Assembly (NCBI GenBank): GCA_023818995.1
Contig: JAMWDA010000027.1
Coordinates: 1 to 12,680 of the forward strand
From: Candidatus Omnitrophota bacterium
GTDB lineage: Bacteria > Omnitrophota > Gorgyraeia > Duberdicusellales > 4484-171
Direction of reading: 5' to 3'
Length of the DNA stretch: 12,680 bases
Of the stretch, positions 7,374-12,680 are shown one piece after another; positions within the stretch are counted from its first letter, which is position 1; every line of letters begins with the position of its first letter. A model generated the notes under the pieces. It was not told the DNA's origin. It ran no database searches and worked only from the letters and a program-made list of their open reading frames with translations. A program made the position numbers and the translations under genes.

Positions 7374-8140
7374 TGTTTATTGTCTAAAGGAACCTCCATA
7401 CTAAATCCATCGTAAGCAAATATTATATTAGGAAAATCATCTTTTAGTTTTTTCTCTAAAATATGTGGTTGAGCTTTTAACATACTCATTCCAAAGTGAG
7501 TAATAATTACCCTTTTAGGTTTTATATTCCTAATCATCTCTAACGCATCATCGAGGCTAAGGTGCTCATACTCACTACGTGGTTGGTAAAAAACCACATT
7601 CATAACTAAAACTGTGGAATCTTTATAAGCATCTATCAAACCAGCAAAATATTTAGTATCAGAAACAAAAGATACAACATCTCTATCAAATAGAAATTTA
7701 ACACCATAGGTTTCTACAGAATGTATATTCCTTATCGGCACGGAGAAACTTATATCCCCTATTCTATATAAACCCTCCTTAAGAATAACTATGTTCTCTA
7801 AAAAACTTTTAAGATAAGAAAAAACAACACCATCACAACCCAAACTATCAGAAGGAGCAAAAAGGAACCCTCTTTTTCTAAATCCTCCCTCAGTCATAGC
7901 CTCAATCATAACATTAACATCGTTAGAATGATCAAGATGTTTGTGGGTAAGAATAACTCCATCTAAACTACTTACATCTAACTTTGGTTTAGCACTGTTA
8001 CATTTTACAATCGTTCCCGGACCGGGGTCAATAATCAAATTCGTTGACTTAAAATTTATCCATATACCAGCAGAAGAACGAAGTTGTCTAATCATCACGA
8101 AACGAGCTCCTGCTGTCCCTAAAAATTTTATAAACCCCAT
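7370..8140 (-). CDS. MBL-fold metallo-hydrolase of an uncharacterised conserved family
   Basis: Metallo-beta-lactamase-fold protein of 256 residues with a complete two-metal site: HKHLDH at 66-71 (HxHxDH), His140, Asp161 in SFVSDT and His215 in ITHFGM. The N-terminal block FLGTAGARFVMIRQLRSSAGIW and IDPGPGTIVKC (about 6-47), together with VMIEAMTEGGFRKRG (77-91), is a signature I recognise from a conserved family of unknown function in several bacterial phyla and archaea. It lacks the flexible arm of classical RNase Z, and PhnP-like or nuclease activity is only a possibility. The start ATG 8140 is 4 bases after the NYN gene stop, with no close Shine-Dalgarno. Its stop overlaps the VanZ-like start. 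Confidence 0.9.
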   Translation of the reverse strand: MGFIKFLGTAGARFVMIRQLRSSAGIWINFKSTNLIIDPGPGTIVKCNSAKPKLDVSSLDGVILTHKHLDHSNDVNVMIEAMTEGGFRKRGFLFAPSDSLGCDGVVFSYLKSFLENIVILKEGLYRIGDISFSVPIRNIHSVETYGVKFLFDRDVVSFVSDTKYFAGLIDAYKDSTVLVMNVVFYQPRSEYEHLSLDDALEMIRNIKPKRVIITHFGMSMLKAQPHILEKKLKDDFPNIIFAYDGFSMEVPLDNKQ

Positions 8141-8144
8141 ATTA

Positions 8145-8606
8145 CTATAACCATATCTTCCTTAACTCTGAATTTATCTCTTCCTCTTCTTTATAAGTTA
8201 TATATTTTCCAGTAGGGGAATCTTTTGTCTTCTTTTTCTTAACTTTATTCAAAAAATCATTAACCCTCAATATCCTTACTCCTTGTAGCTTAACATAATC
8301 TATTATCTGGTTATCGTTACTAACCATAACTATTTGATATTTTTTTTTATACCTTCTAACCTTCTCCTTAATAACTTCATCAGCGCTCTTATCCCCACTA
8401 AATATAACCTCAAAACCTTTATCTATACCTGCCATATTAGGCATATCAAAGTATCCATCAAATACAATGGTAACTCTATTGTTATTACTTCCTGTTAATT
8501 TGAATCTTCTAATAAAAAATATAAGGTCGCGTATAGGTAATGGGCTACTCTTAACTGAAGGTATACTATGCACGACGTTCCATCCATCTATGATATACCA
8601 CAACAT
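8145..8606 (-). CDS. YacP-like NYN/PIN-fold ribonuclease domain protein
   Basis: A 153-residue protein of the YacP/NYN family. The start MLWYIIDGWNVVHS is the family hallmark, with the first metal-binding Asp at residue 7 and Asn at 10. Further acidic positions are Asp50 (IVFDGY), Asp76 (SADEVI) and Asp98 (VSNDNQI), completing a PIN-like active site. Characterised relatives include Bacillus Rae1, a ribosome-associated endoribonuclease cutting mRNA in the A site; the same role here is inference. The C-terminal tail from about 120 is Lys/Glu-rich. The start ATG 8606 has GGGAGG at 8620-8615, 8 bases upstream and inside the preceding gene, so the 41-base overlap with that gene is real. It lies 4 bases ahead of the MBL gene. 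Confidence 0.93.
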   Translation of the reverse strand: MLWYIIDGWNVVHSIPSVKSSPLPIRDLIFFIRRFKLTGSNNNRVTIVFDGYFDMPNMAGIDKGFEVIFSGDKSADEVIKEKVRRYKKKYQIVMVSNDNQIIDYVKLQGVRILRVNDFLNKVKKKKTKDSPTGKYITYKEEEEINSELRKIWL

Positions 8607-9516
8607 AGATTAAACCTCCCGATATCCCTATAAGAAGAGCGATAAAAAGTATAACTAAAGAAATACTTAGAGCCACACTCTTTTCTACCCCTATCTTAGA
8701 CAAAAAATATACCGCTGCTAAATCTCTTGTACCCATACCAACAACAGTTATAGGAATCCCTGAGATAAATGCAGTTATAGGAACAAAAATAAAAAAGTAT
8801 AATATACTTATATTCAAAAAGAACGCCTTAGATAAAAGATAATAAATTACACAGGTAAATAGATGTCCCAAAATTGAATAAACTATACTTAATGTAAAAA
8901 CCTTATAGGGATGAGAAATATAAGATAATCCCTCGCCTAAGGCTAATATTTTAGCTTTTAAATTTTTTTTATTCAAACGGCGAGTTAAGAACTTTAGAAA
9001 ACTCTTATTTAAAATTAAACATACAGAAAAAAGAACAACTATTAGGAATATCGTTAATATAAAGAATAGCCGTTTATCAGGAATCAAATTTCTCCCCACA
9101 ATAATTCCTATTAGAGAAAGCATGGATAAACCTACCACTCCGCTTAACCTATCCAATACTACCGAAGGTAAGAATCGGAAAAAATTATGATAATGCCAAC
9201 CAAGAGCTACCCCCCTAAATATGTCACTACCTACAGTTGAAGGAGAAAAAAGATTAAAGAATAAACTAGAGAAATAGGCATAGATTATCTCTCTAATCTT
9301 TAATTTAATCCCTAAAGAATAAAGTATATACCCCCATCGCAAAGCACCTATGATATGTGATAAAATACCTATAAAGAATACAAACAAAAAATAAAATTTT
9401 ATCGAGCCTTTATAAATTCTAACTAAATCACTGTAAGGTATAAATTTAAATAAAGCAAGAATAATACCTATACCTACAAGAACTCTTATGAAAAATAGTA
9501 TATTTTTTCTCTTCAA
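8566..9516 (-). CDS. Lysylphosphatidylglycerol synthase TM-region family membrane protein
   Basis: The 316-residue inner-membrane protein has about 8 helices and the motifs of the LPG_synthase_TM/UPF0104 family (the flippase-like half of MprF, also in AglD-type proteins). These are RWGYILYSLGIK (60-71), FFNLFSPSTVGSDIFRG (87-103), VVLDRLSGVVG (119-129) and, late, ISGIPITVVGMGTRD. It lacks the soluble synthetase domain, so it cannot make aminoacyl-lipids alone; members are proposed lipid or glycolipid transporters. The start appears to be TTG 9516: upstream in frame there is only GTC AAT AAC after a TAA, and no ATG or GTG follows before the first helix. It begins one base after the trxB stop, so coupling is likely. 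Its last 13 codons overlap the NYN gene in another frame. Confidence 0.88.
   Translation of the reverse strand: MKRKNILFFIRVLVGIGIILALFKFIPYSDLVRIYKGSIKFYFLFVFFIGILSHIIGALRWGYILYSLGIKLKIREIIYAYFSSLFFNLFSPSTVGSDIFRGVALGWHYHNFFRFLPSVVLDRLSGVVGLSMLSLIGIIVGRNLIPDKRLFFILTIFLIVVLFSVCLILNKSFLKFLTRRLNKKNLKAKILALGEGLSYISHPYKVFTLSIVYSILGHLFTCVIYYLLSKAFFLNISILYFFIFVPITAFISGIPITVVGMGTRDLAAVYFLSKIGVEKSVALSISLVILFIALLIGISGGLIYVVVYHRWMERRA
8615..8620 (-). promoter_or_regulatory. Internal Shine-Dalgarno of the NYN gene
   Basis: GGGAGG on the minus strand lies within the upstream membrane-protein reading frame, 8 bases before ATG 8606. It is among the strongest ribosome sites in this block and fixes the overlapping start. 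Confidence 0.85.
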
Positions 9517-9517
9517 G

Positions 9518-10453
9518 TTATTGACTTATATAATTACCCATCAAATCCTTATAAGCACTTAAACCAGCTATAGCTCCCTCACTTGCAGCAGTAATTAGTT
9601 GACGTAATGGTCTTCTTCGACAATCTCCGCAAGCGTATATTAATTTACGTGATGTGTGCATCCACTCATCTGTAATTATATAACCATCTCTATCCGTTTC
9701 CACAATACTTCTAAAGATTTCTGTAACAGGCTCTATACCTATAGCTATAAAGACCGCACTAACAGAAAAATTAAATTTTTTATCCTCAACTAAATTCTTC
9801 AACACAACTCCCTCTACTCTTCCCTCACCGTATATTTTTTCTACAGTGGTATTCCAAACTAATTCTATGTTTTTTCGGAAAAACAGTTCCTTTTGTAAAT
9901 AATCCAAAGCACGTAATTTATCTCGCCGATGAATAAGGTAAACTTTTTTACACATATGGGATAGATACAATGCTTCCTCTACAGCACTATTCCCCCCTCC
10001 CACAACCGCTACCTCTTTATCTTTAAAAAAGAAACCATCGCATATAGCACAAAATGAAACCCCTTTACCAATTAATAAATCCTCCCCTTCTACACCTAAC
10101 CTCTTAGGTTTAGCCCCTGTAGCAATAATTAAAGCTTGCGAAAAATAAGTATCATTTTCCGAATAAATAATAATACCCTTATCCCATAATTCAACTTTTT
10201 CTACACTTTCATTTATAAAATTCACTTTGAATTCCTGAAGAGTCGAATTAAGAACCTCTACAAATTTTATACCAGGTGTATGAGGATAAACTGCGGGATA
10301 ATTATCTACCCTATCAATATATAAAAGTTGTCCTCCTAAAACATTCTTCTCAAAAATTATAGGATTTAATCCTGCTCTATGTGCATAGATGCCTGCTGAG
10401 ATACCGGCTATACCACCACCGATTATAGTTAAATCAATATTTTTTATGGGCAT
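9518..10453 (-). CDS. trxB: Thioredoxin reductase
   Basis: Cytoplasmic FAD enzyme that transfers electrons from NADPH to thioredoxin. From ATG 10453 the product is 311 residues, normal for bacterial TrxB. Order of features: FAD-binding IGGGIAG (11-17) and GGQLL with DNYP near 40-53; ATGAKP (111-116); redox pair CAIC at 135-138 followed by DG; NADPH-domain GGGNSAVEEA (152-161) and HRRDKLRA (175-182), favouring NADPH; second FAD motif YACGD (273-277) and PLRQLITAASEGA. The HRR motif is the usual NADPH 2'-phosphate site, although ferredoxin-linked relatives exist. A TTG at 10468 would add five residues (MCNIK), but the family normally begins close to the first strand. No Shine-Dalgarno is seen for either. 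It follows a gap of about 59 bases, the largest in the block, which may contain a weak promoter I could not define. Confidence 0.95.
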   Translation of the reverse strand: MPIKNIDLTIIGGGIAGISAGIYAHRAGLNPIIFEKNVLGGQLLYIDRVDNYPAVYPHTPGIKFVEVLNSTLQEFKVNFINESVEKVELWDKGIIIYSENDTYFSQALIIATGAKPKRLGVEGEDLLIGKGVSFCAICDGFFFKDKEVAVVGGGNSAVEEALYLSHMCKKVYLIHRRDKLRALDYLQKELFFRKNIELVWNTTVEKIYGEGRVEGVVLKNLVEDKKFNFSVSAVFIAIGIEPVTEIFRSIVETDRDGYIITDEWMHTSRKLIYACGDCRRRPLRQLITAASEGAIAGLSAYKDLMGNYISQ

Positions 10454-10512
10454 TTTAATATTGCACAACTAAAAACACTTATTAAAATGGCTATATCCTT
10501 TTTATGGTAAGA

Positions 10513-10710
10513 TTATTTTTTATATAAAGAAACAAAGTAATCTATGGAACGATTATAAGTTCTTTCTTCTTTCGCAGGGAAGAAACATCCTGGTAATTCT
10601 CTATTGGAAAGATGATAACGGATACACTCACAACAAATCCCTTTACGGGAACAGTTTGGGTAAGAACAACTACAAAATTTTAAATTTCTTTCTTTATTCT
10701 GACATTCCAT
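10513..10710 (-). CDS. Small Cys-rich protein, DUF6485-like
   Basis: A 65-residue protein with eight Cys (residues 3, 13, 15, 20, 26, 27, 29, 42) in a CxC-x4-C-x5-CCxC core, then YHLSNRELPGCFFPAKEE. I recognise this Cys-rich layout with 'C.CRYH...LPgC.F' as DUF6485-like, a family of small proteins of unknown function; metal (Zn or Fe-S) binding is an inference from the Cys pattern. No membrane segment or signal peptide is present, so it is probably cytoplasmic. The ATG at 10710 lies inside the 3' end of def (17-base overlap, different frame), and its ribosome site is weak. The position between def and trxB could reflect a redox- or metal-linked job, but nothing proves it. Confidence 0.8.
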   Translation of the reverse strand: MECQNKERNLKFCSCSYPNCSRKGICCECIRYHLSNRELPGCFFPAKEERTYNRSIDYFVSLYKK

Positions 10711-11209
10711 TTTTGTATTTTCCCTTTATCTCCTTAAGTCTCTTCCTCAATTTTATTCTTCCCCATAGAGGAAGGCGATCAATAAAAACAACACCATTGA
10801 TATGGTCAATTTCATGTTGTAAAACCACAGCTAATATGCCAGAAGCCTCTATAGTTAAAGGCTCTCCTTTCTCATTCCAATAAGATACCCAAACTTTCCT
10901 TGCTCTCTTTATATTAATGTATAACCCAGGAAAACTTAAACAACCCTCCTCAAACTCTGTGCTTCCCTCCCTCTTTAATATCTTGGGATTAATTAATTTA
11001 AGAATCTCCTTACCCGAATTAACCACAACTAAACTAATATCTAATCCCGCCTGATTAGCAGCGAGTCCCATCCCATCACAATTCTTCATTAAAACGCACA
11101 TCTGGTCAAGTAACTTACGAATTTCATCGTTAACCTCTTTTACCTGCCGGCACTTAGTCCTCAGTATCTTCTCACCCCAAAAATGTATTCTTAACTTTGT
11201 TCCTTTCAT
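10694..11209 (-). CDS. def: Peptide deformylase
   Basis: Removes the formyl group from the N-terminal Met of new proteins at the ribosome exit. All three deformylase motifs are intact: GMGLAANQ (46-53), EGCLS (88-92, metal ligand Cys90) and HEIDH (132-136, ligands His132 and His136, catalytic Glu133). The 171-residue length is typical. ATG 11209 is the only reasonable start, because no ATG, GTG or TTG follows in frame before the conserved N-terminal strand. This forces a 38-base overlap with panD. GAGG lies 3 bases upstream, which is tight. No fmt (formyltransferase) gene follows, unlike in many bacteria; instead the Cys-rich gene overlaps its 3' end by 17 bases. Confidence 0.97.
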   Translation of the reverse strand: MKGTKLRIHFWGEKILRTKCRQVKEVNDEIRKLLDQMCVLMKNCDGMGLAANQAGLDISLVVVNSGKEILKLINPKILKREGSTEFEEGCLSFPGLYINIKRARKVWVSYWNEKGEPLTIEASGILAVVLQHEIDHINGVVFIDRLPLWGRIKLRKRLKEIKGKYKNGMSE

Positions 11210-11534
11210 CTACCTCTACCAATTTAACATTTAATTTTTTTATCTCTTCCTCATTATACAAACCGTAAGAAAGAACGATTATCCTATCACCTTTACATCC
11301 CGAACGAGCCGCTGGACCATTTAAACAAACTATACCACTACCCCTCTCTCCCTTAATAGTGTAAGTAGTTATTCTACTGCCGTTATTTAGATTAAGAACC
11401 TCTACTCTTTCTCCCGGTAATATATCAGCTCTCTCCATTAGCTCTTCATCAATGGTTATACTACCACGATAGTCAAGCTGTAAATCGGTAATATTAAGAT
11501 AATAAATTTTTGACTTTAACATTATCCTAAGCAT
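11172..11534 (-). CDS. panD: Aspartate 1-decarboxylase proenzyme
   Basis: Decarboxylates L-aspartate to beta-alanine for pantothenate and coenzyme A. The 120-residue proenzyme self-cleaves between Gly24 and Ser25 (DYRGSITID) to give a pyruvoyl group on the new Ser25 end; numbering equals that of the E. coli enzyme. Arg54, Thr57 and Tyr58 (SRITTY) and the block NGPAARSGCKGDRIIVLSY complete the family pattern. ATG 11534 has GGGAG at 11548-11544, 9 bases upstream and spanning the ackA end, and lies 3 bases after the ackA stop. The conserved C-terminal VDERNKV is read in a second frame as the def start. No panB or panC is in the window, so the pathway partners are elsewhere. Confidence 0.97.
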   Translation of the reverse strand: MLRIMLKSKIYYLNITDLQLDYRGSITIDEELMERADILPGERVEVLNLNNGSRITTYTIKGERGSGIVCLNGPAARSGCKGDRIIVLSYGLYNEEEIKKLNVKLVEVDERNKVKNTFLG

Positions 11535-11537
11535 AAT

Positions 11538-12623
11538 CTAATTCTCCCTTTTAATTATACGGTAAGTTAAAGAAGCAATTATATACTCTTCGTCAGTGGG
11601 TATAACTAATATTTTTGTCTTAGGAGAAACTTTAAAGATACTCTTGGATATTTTCCTAATTATCTCAGGATTGTTTTCTCCAATACCAGCAGTAAAACAA
11701 ATAGCATCTACTCCTCCTAAGATGAAATAATATGCTCCTATGTATTTTTTTATCCGATAAATAAACATATCTAAAGCCAACCTTGCCTGTCTATTACCCT
11801 TCTTTATTTCTTCTTTCAATACTCTCACATCGTTACTTATACGTGATATTCCTAGTAATCCACTCTTCTTATTTAAAATCTCATCTACAGAAGAGATAGA
11901 TAAGTTCTCCTTCTCCATAAGATAAAGCACACTAGCTACGTCTATATCACCACAACGAGTTCCCATTATTAACCCTTCTAAAGGTGTAAAACCCATAGAA
12001 GTATCTATTGACCTACCTCTATCAATGGCAGTGATACTGCAACCGTTACCCAAATGGCAAGTAATTAATTTTAATTTACTTAACGGCTTCTTTAGTATCT
12101 TAGATGCTTGCAGGGCTACGTATTGATGTGATGTTCCATGGAATCCATATCTACGAATACGGTACTTATCATAATATTCTAATGGTAAAGCATACAAATA
12201 AGCATAATCAGGAATAGTTTGATGAAAAGCTGTATCAAACACAGCCACCTGCTTAACTTTTGGTAAAGTAGATATAGCTGCTTTTATCCCTTCCAAATTA
12301 GCCGGATTATGTAAAGGAGCAAATTTTGCACACTCTTCTATCATCTTCATAACTTCGGTATTAATTATCTGGGGATAACGAAATTTTTCTCCTCCATGAA
12401 CAACGCGATGACCTATTGCTTTAATCTCATCAAGATTTTCTAAAACTTTACTCTCCATTAGATAAGAAAAAACTTTCTGCATCCCCTCACTATGAGAATG
12501 AATAGTTGAATTTTCTTCCCCTATTCTTTCAATTATACCTTTGGAAAGTAATTTGCCCCTAGGAAAATTGTAAAGTTTATATTTTATGGAAGAACTACCA
12601 CAATTTATCGTAAGTATTTTCAT
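11538..12623 (-). CDS. ackA: Acetate kinase (acetate/propionate family kinase), compact form
   Basis: Interconverts acetyl phosphate + ADP and acetate + ATP in fermentative energy metabolism. From ATG 12623 the protein has 361 residues: MKILTINCGSSSIKY start with Asn7, GHRVVHGG (71-78, Arg73), VFDTAFH (128-134, Asp130), RRYGFHGTSH (157-166, His162), HLGNG, GTRCGD (221-226, Arg223), AGIGEN (312-317) and IPTDEE (341-346). All the usual catalytic positions appear present. The usual family length is about 400. The shortfall is in two places: before IGHRVVHGG, and between GIGENNPEIIRKI and VLVIP, where about 20-25 residues common in relatives are missing. A TTG at 12659 would add 12 residues with no family match, so I reject it. 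Pta, the usual partner, is not in the window. Confidence 0.95.
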   Translation of the reverse strand: MKILTINCGSSSIKYKLYNFPRGKLLSKGIIERIGEENSTIHSHSEGMQKVFSYLMESKVLENLDEIKAIGHRVVHGGEKFRYPQIINTEVMKMIEECAKFAPLHNPANLEGIKAAISTLPKVKQVAVFDTAFHQTIPDYAYLYALPLEYYDKYRIRRYGFHGTSHQYVALQASKILKKPLSKLKLITCHLGNGCSITAIDRGRSIDTSMGFTPLEGLIMGTRCGDIDVASVLYLMEKENLSISSVDEILNKKSGLLGISRISNDVRVLKEEIKKGNRQARLALDMFIYRIKKYIGAYYFILGGVDAICFTAGIGENNPEIIRKISKSIFKVSPKTKILVIPTDEEYIIASLTYRIIKREN

Positions 12624-12638
12624 CTTTTCTGTGCGCGT

Positions 12639-12655
12639 ACAACAGTAACTGCTGT
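12639..12655. promoter_or_regulatory. Imperfect 17-base palindrome upstream of ackA (possible operator)
   Basis: ACAACAGT-A-ACTGCTGT: two 8-base arms around one central base with 7 of 8 pairs matching. It sits 15 bases before the ackA ATG and just after the predicted transcription start, where a repressor could block. No regulator gene is visible nearby, and the symmetry is modest. Confidence 0.3.
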
Positions 12656-12662
12656 GCAATCT

Positions 12663-12671
12663 ATAATATCA
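12663..12671 (-). promoter_or_regulatory. Candidate extended -10 element for the ackA-led block
   Basis: On the minus strand, TGATATTAT contains an extended TGn followed by TATTAT (12668-12663, 5 of 6 consensus). The predicted start is about 12656-12662. A -35 box would fall beyond the right edge, so only half of the promoter can be judged. Confidence 0.4.
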
Positions 12672-12680
12672 TCTGAACTA

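Noticed and set aside
10454..10512. Separate promoter for trxB in the largest gap of the block
   Set aside because: I compared several -35/-10 combinations on the minus strand; none matched both boxes with a 16-18 base spacer.
12624..12659. Upstream TTG start for ackA adding 12 residues
   Set aside because: The extension lacks family similarity and would cover the palindrome. MKILTINCGSSS is the canonical start.
1..12680. Thermophily suggested by Lys/Glu/Ile-rich proteins and AGA/AGG arginine codons
   Set aside because: Low G+C alone drives the same composition. A genome-wide composition calculation would be needed, so I make no claim.
1..12680. Defence island, mobile element, CRISPR array or tRNA
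   Set aside because: No transposase, integrase, nuclease-toxin pair, repeat-spacer pattern, long inverted repeats or tRNA cloverleaf was seen, and there is almost no non-coding space.

Overview
The window is an AT-rich (about one third G+C by eye), gene-dense stretch of bacterial chromosome. Almost every base is coding, intergenic gaps are mostly under 90 bases, and I see no insertion sequence, phage gene, CRISPR array, tRNA or rRNA. A LolC/LolE-type lipoprotein-export permease begins at the left edge, which points to a Gram-negative (outer-membrane) bacterium. ThyX, a class II LysS, a PanD with the usual G-S cleavage site and a bacterial peptide deformylase all fit a bacterium. The gene mix, with a DUF6485-type Cys-rich protein, VanZ-like and YacP/NYN proteins and an uncharacterised MBL hydrolase, reminds me of uncultured phyla such as Omnitrophota. 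That placement is a guess from gene content, not a result.

Layout from right to left on the minus strand: (1) An 11-gene collinear block from 12623 down to 5619: ackA, panD, def, DUF6485-like, trxB, an LPG_synthase_TM-type membrane protein, a YacP-like NYN protein, an MBL-fold hydrolase, a VanZ-like protein, an RluA-type pseudouridine synthase and thyX. Neighbours overlap by 1 to 41 bases or lie 1 to 10 bases apart. The one larger gap is about 59 bases before trxB. The set mixes acetyl-phosphate/ATP metabolism, coenzyme A precursor synthesis, N-terminal protein maturation, redox, RNA/ribosome maintenance and dTMP synthesis, so it looks like a compacted housekeeping operon rather than one pathway. 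(2) A single plus-strand gene (DUF3307-type membrane protein, 4838-5572), convergent with thyX. (3) A minus-strand trio divergent from it: a large GT-C-like membrane protein, a flavoredoxin-type flavin reductase and a nitroreductase. The two divergent promoters appear to overlap at their -35 boxes. (4) lysS under its own perfect-consensus promoter, followed with an 11-base overlap by the truncated lolC/E-like gene.

The most notable signals are regulatory and architectural. The lysS promoter (TTGACA, 17-base spacer, TATAAT) puts the predicted transcription start at the A of the only available start codon, so lysS is probably read from a leaderless mRNA. Two gene overlaps of 38 and 41 bases encode conserved residues in two frames. 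I found no defence, secretion or other clearly novel multi-gene system. The best candidates for unknown biology are the Cys-rich DUF6485-like protein between def and trxB, the uncharacterised MBL/VanZ/NYN/RluA segment, and the GT-C-like protein paired with two flavoproteins.
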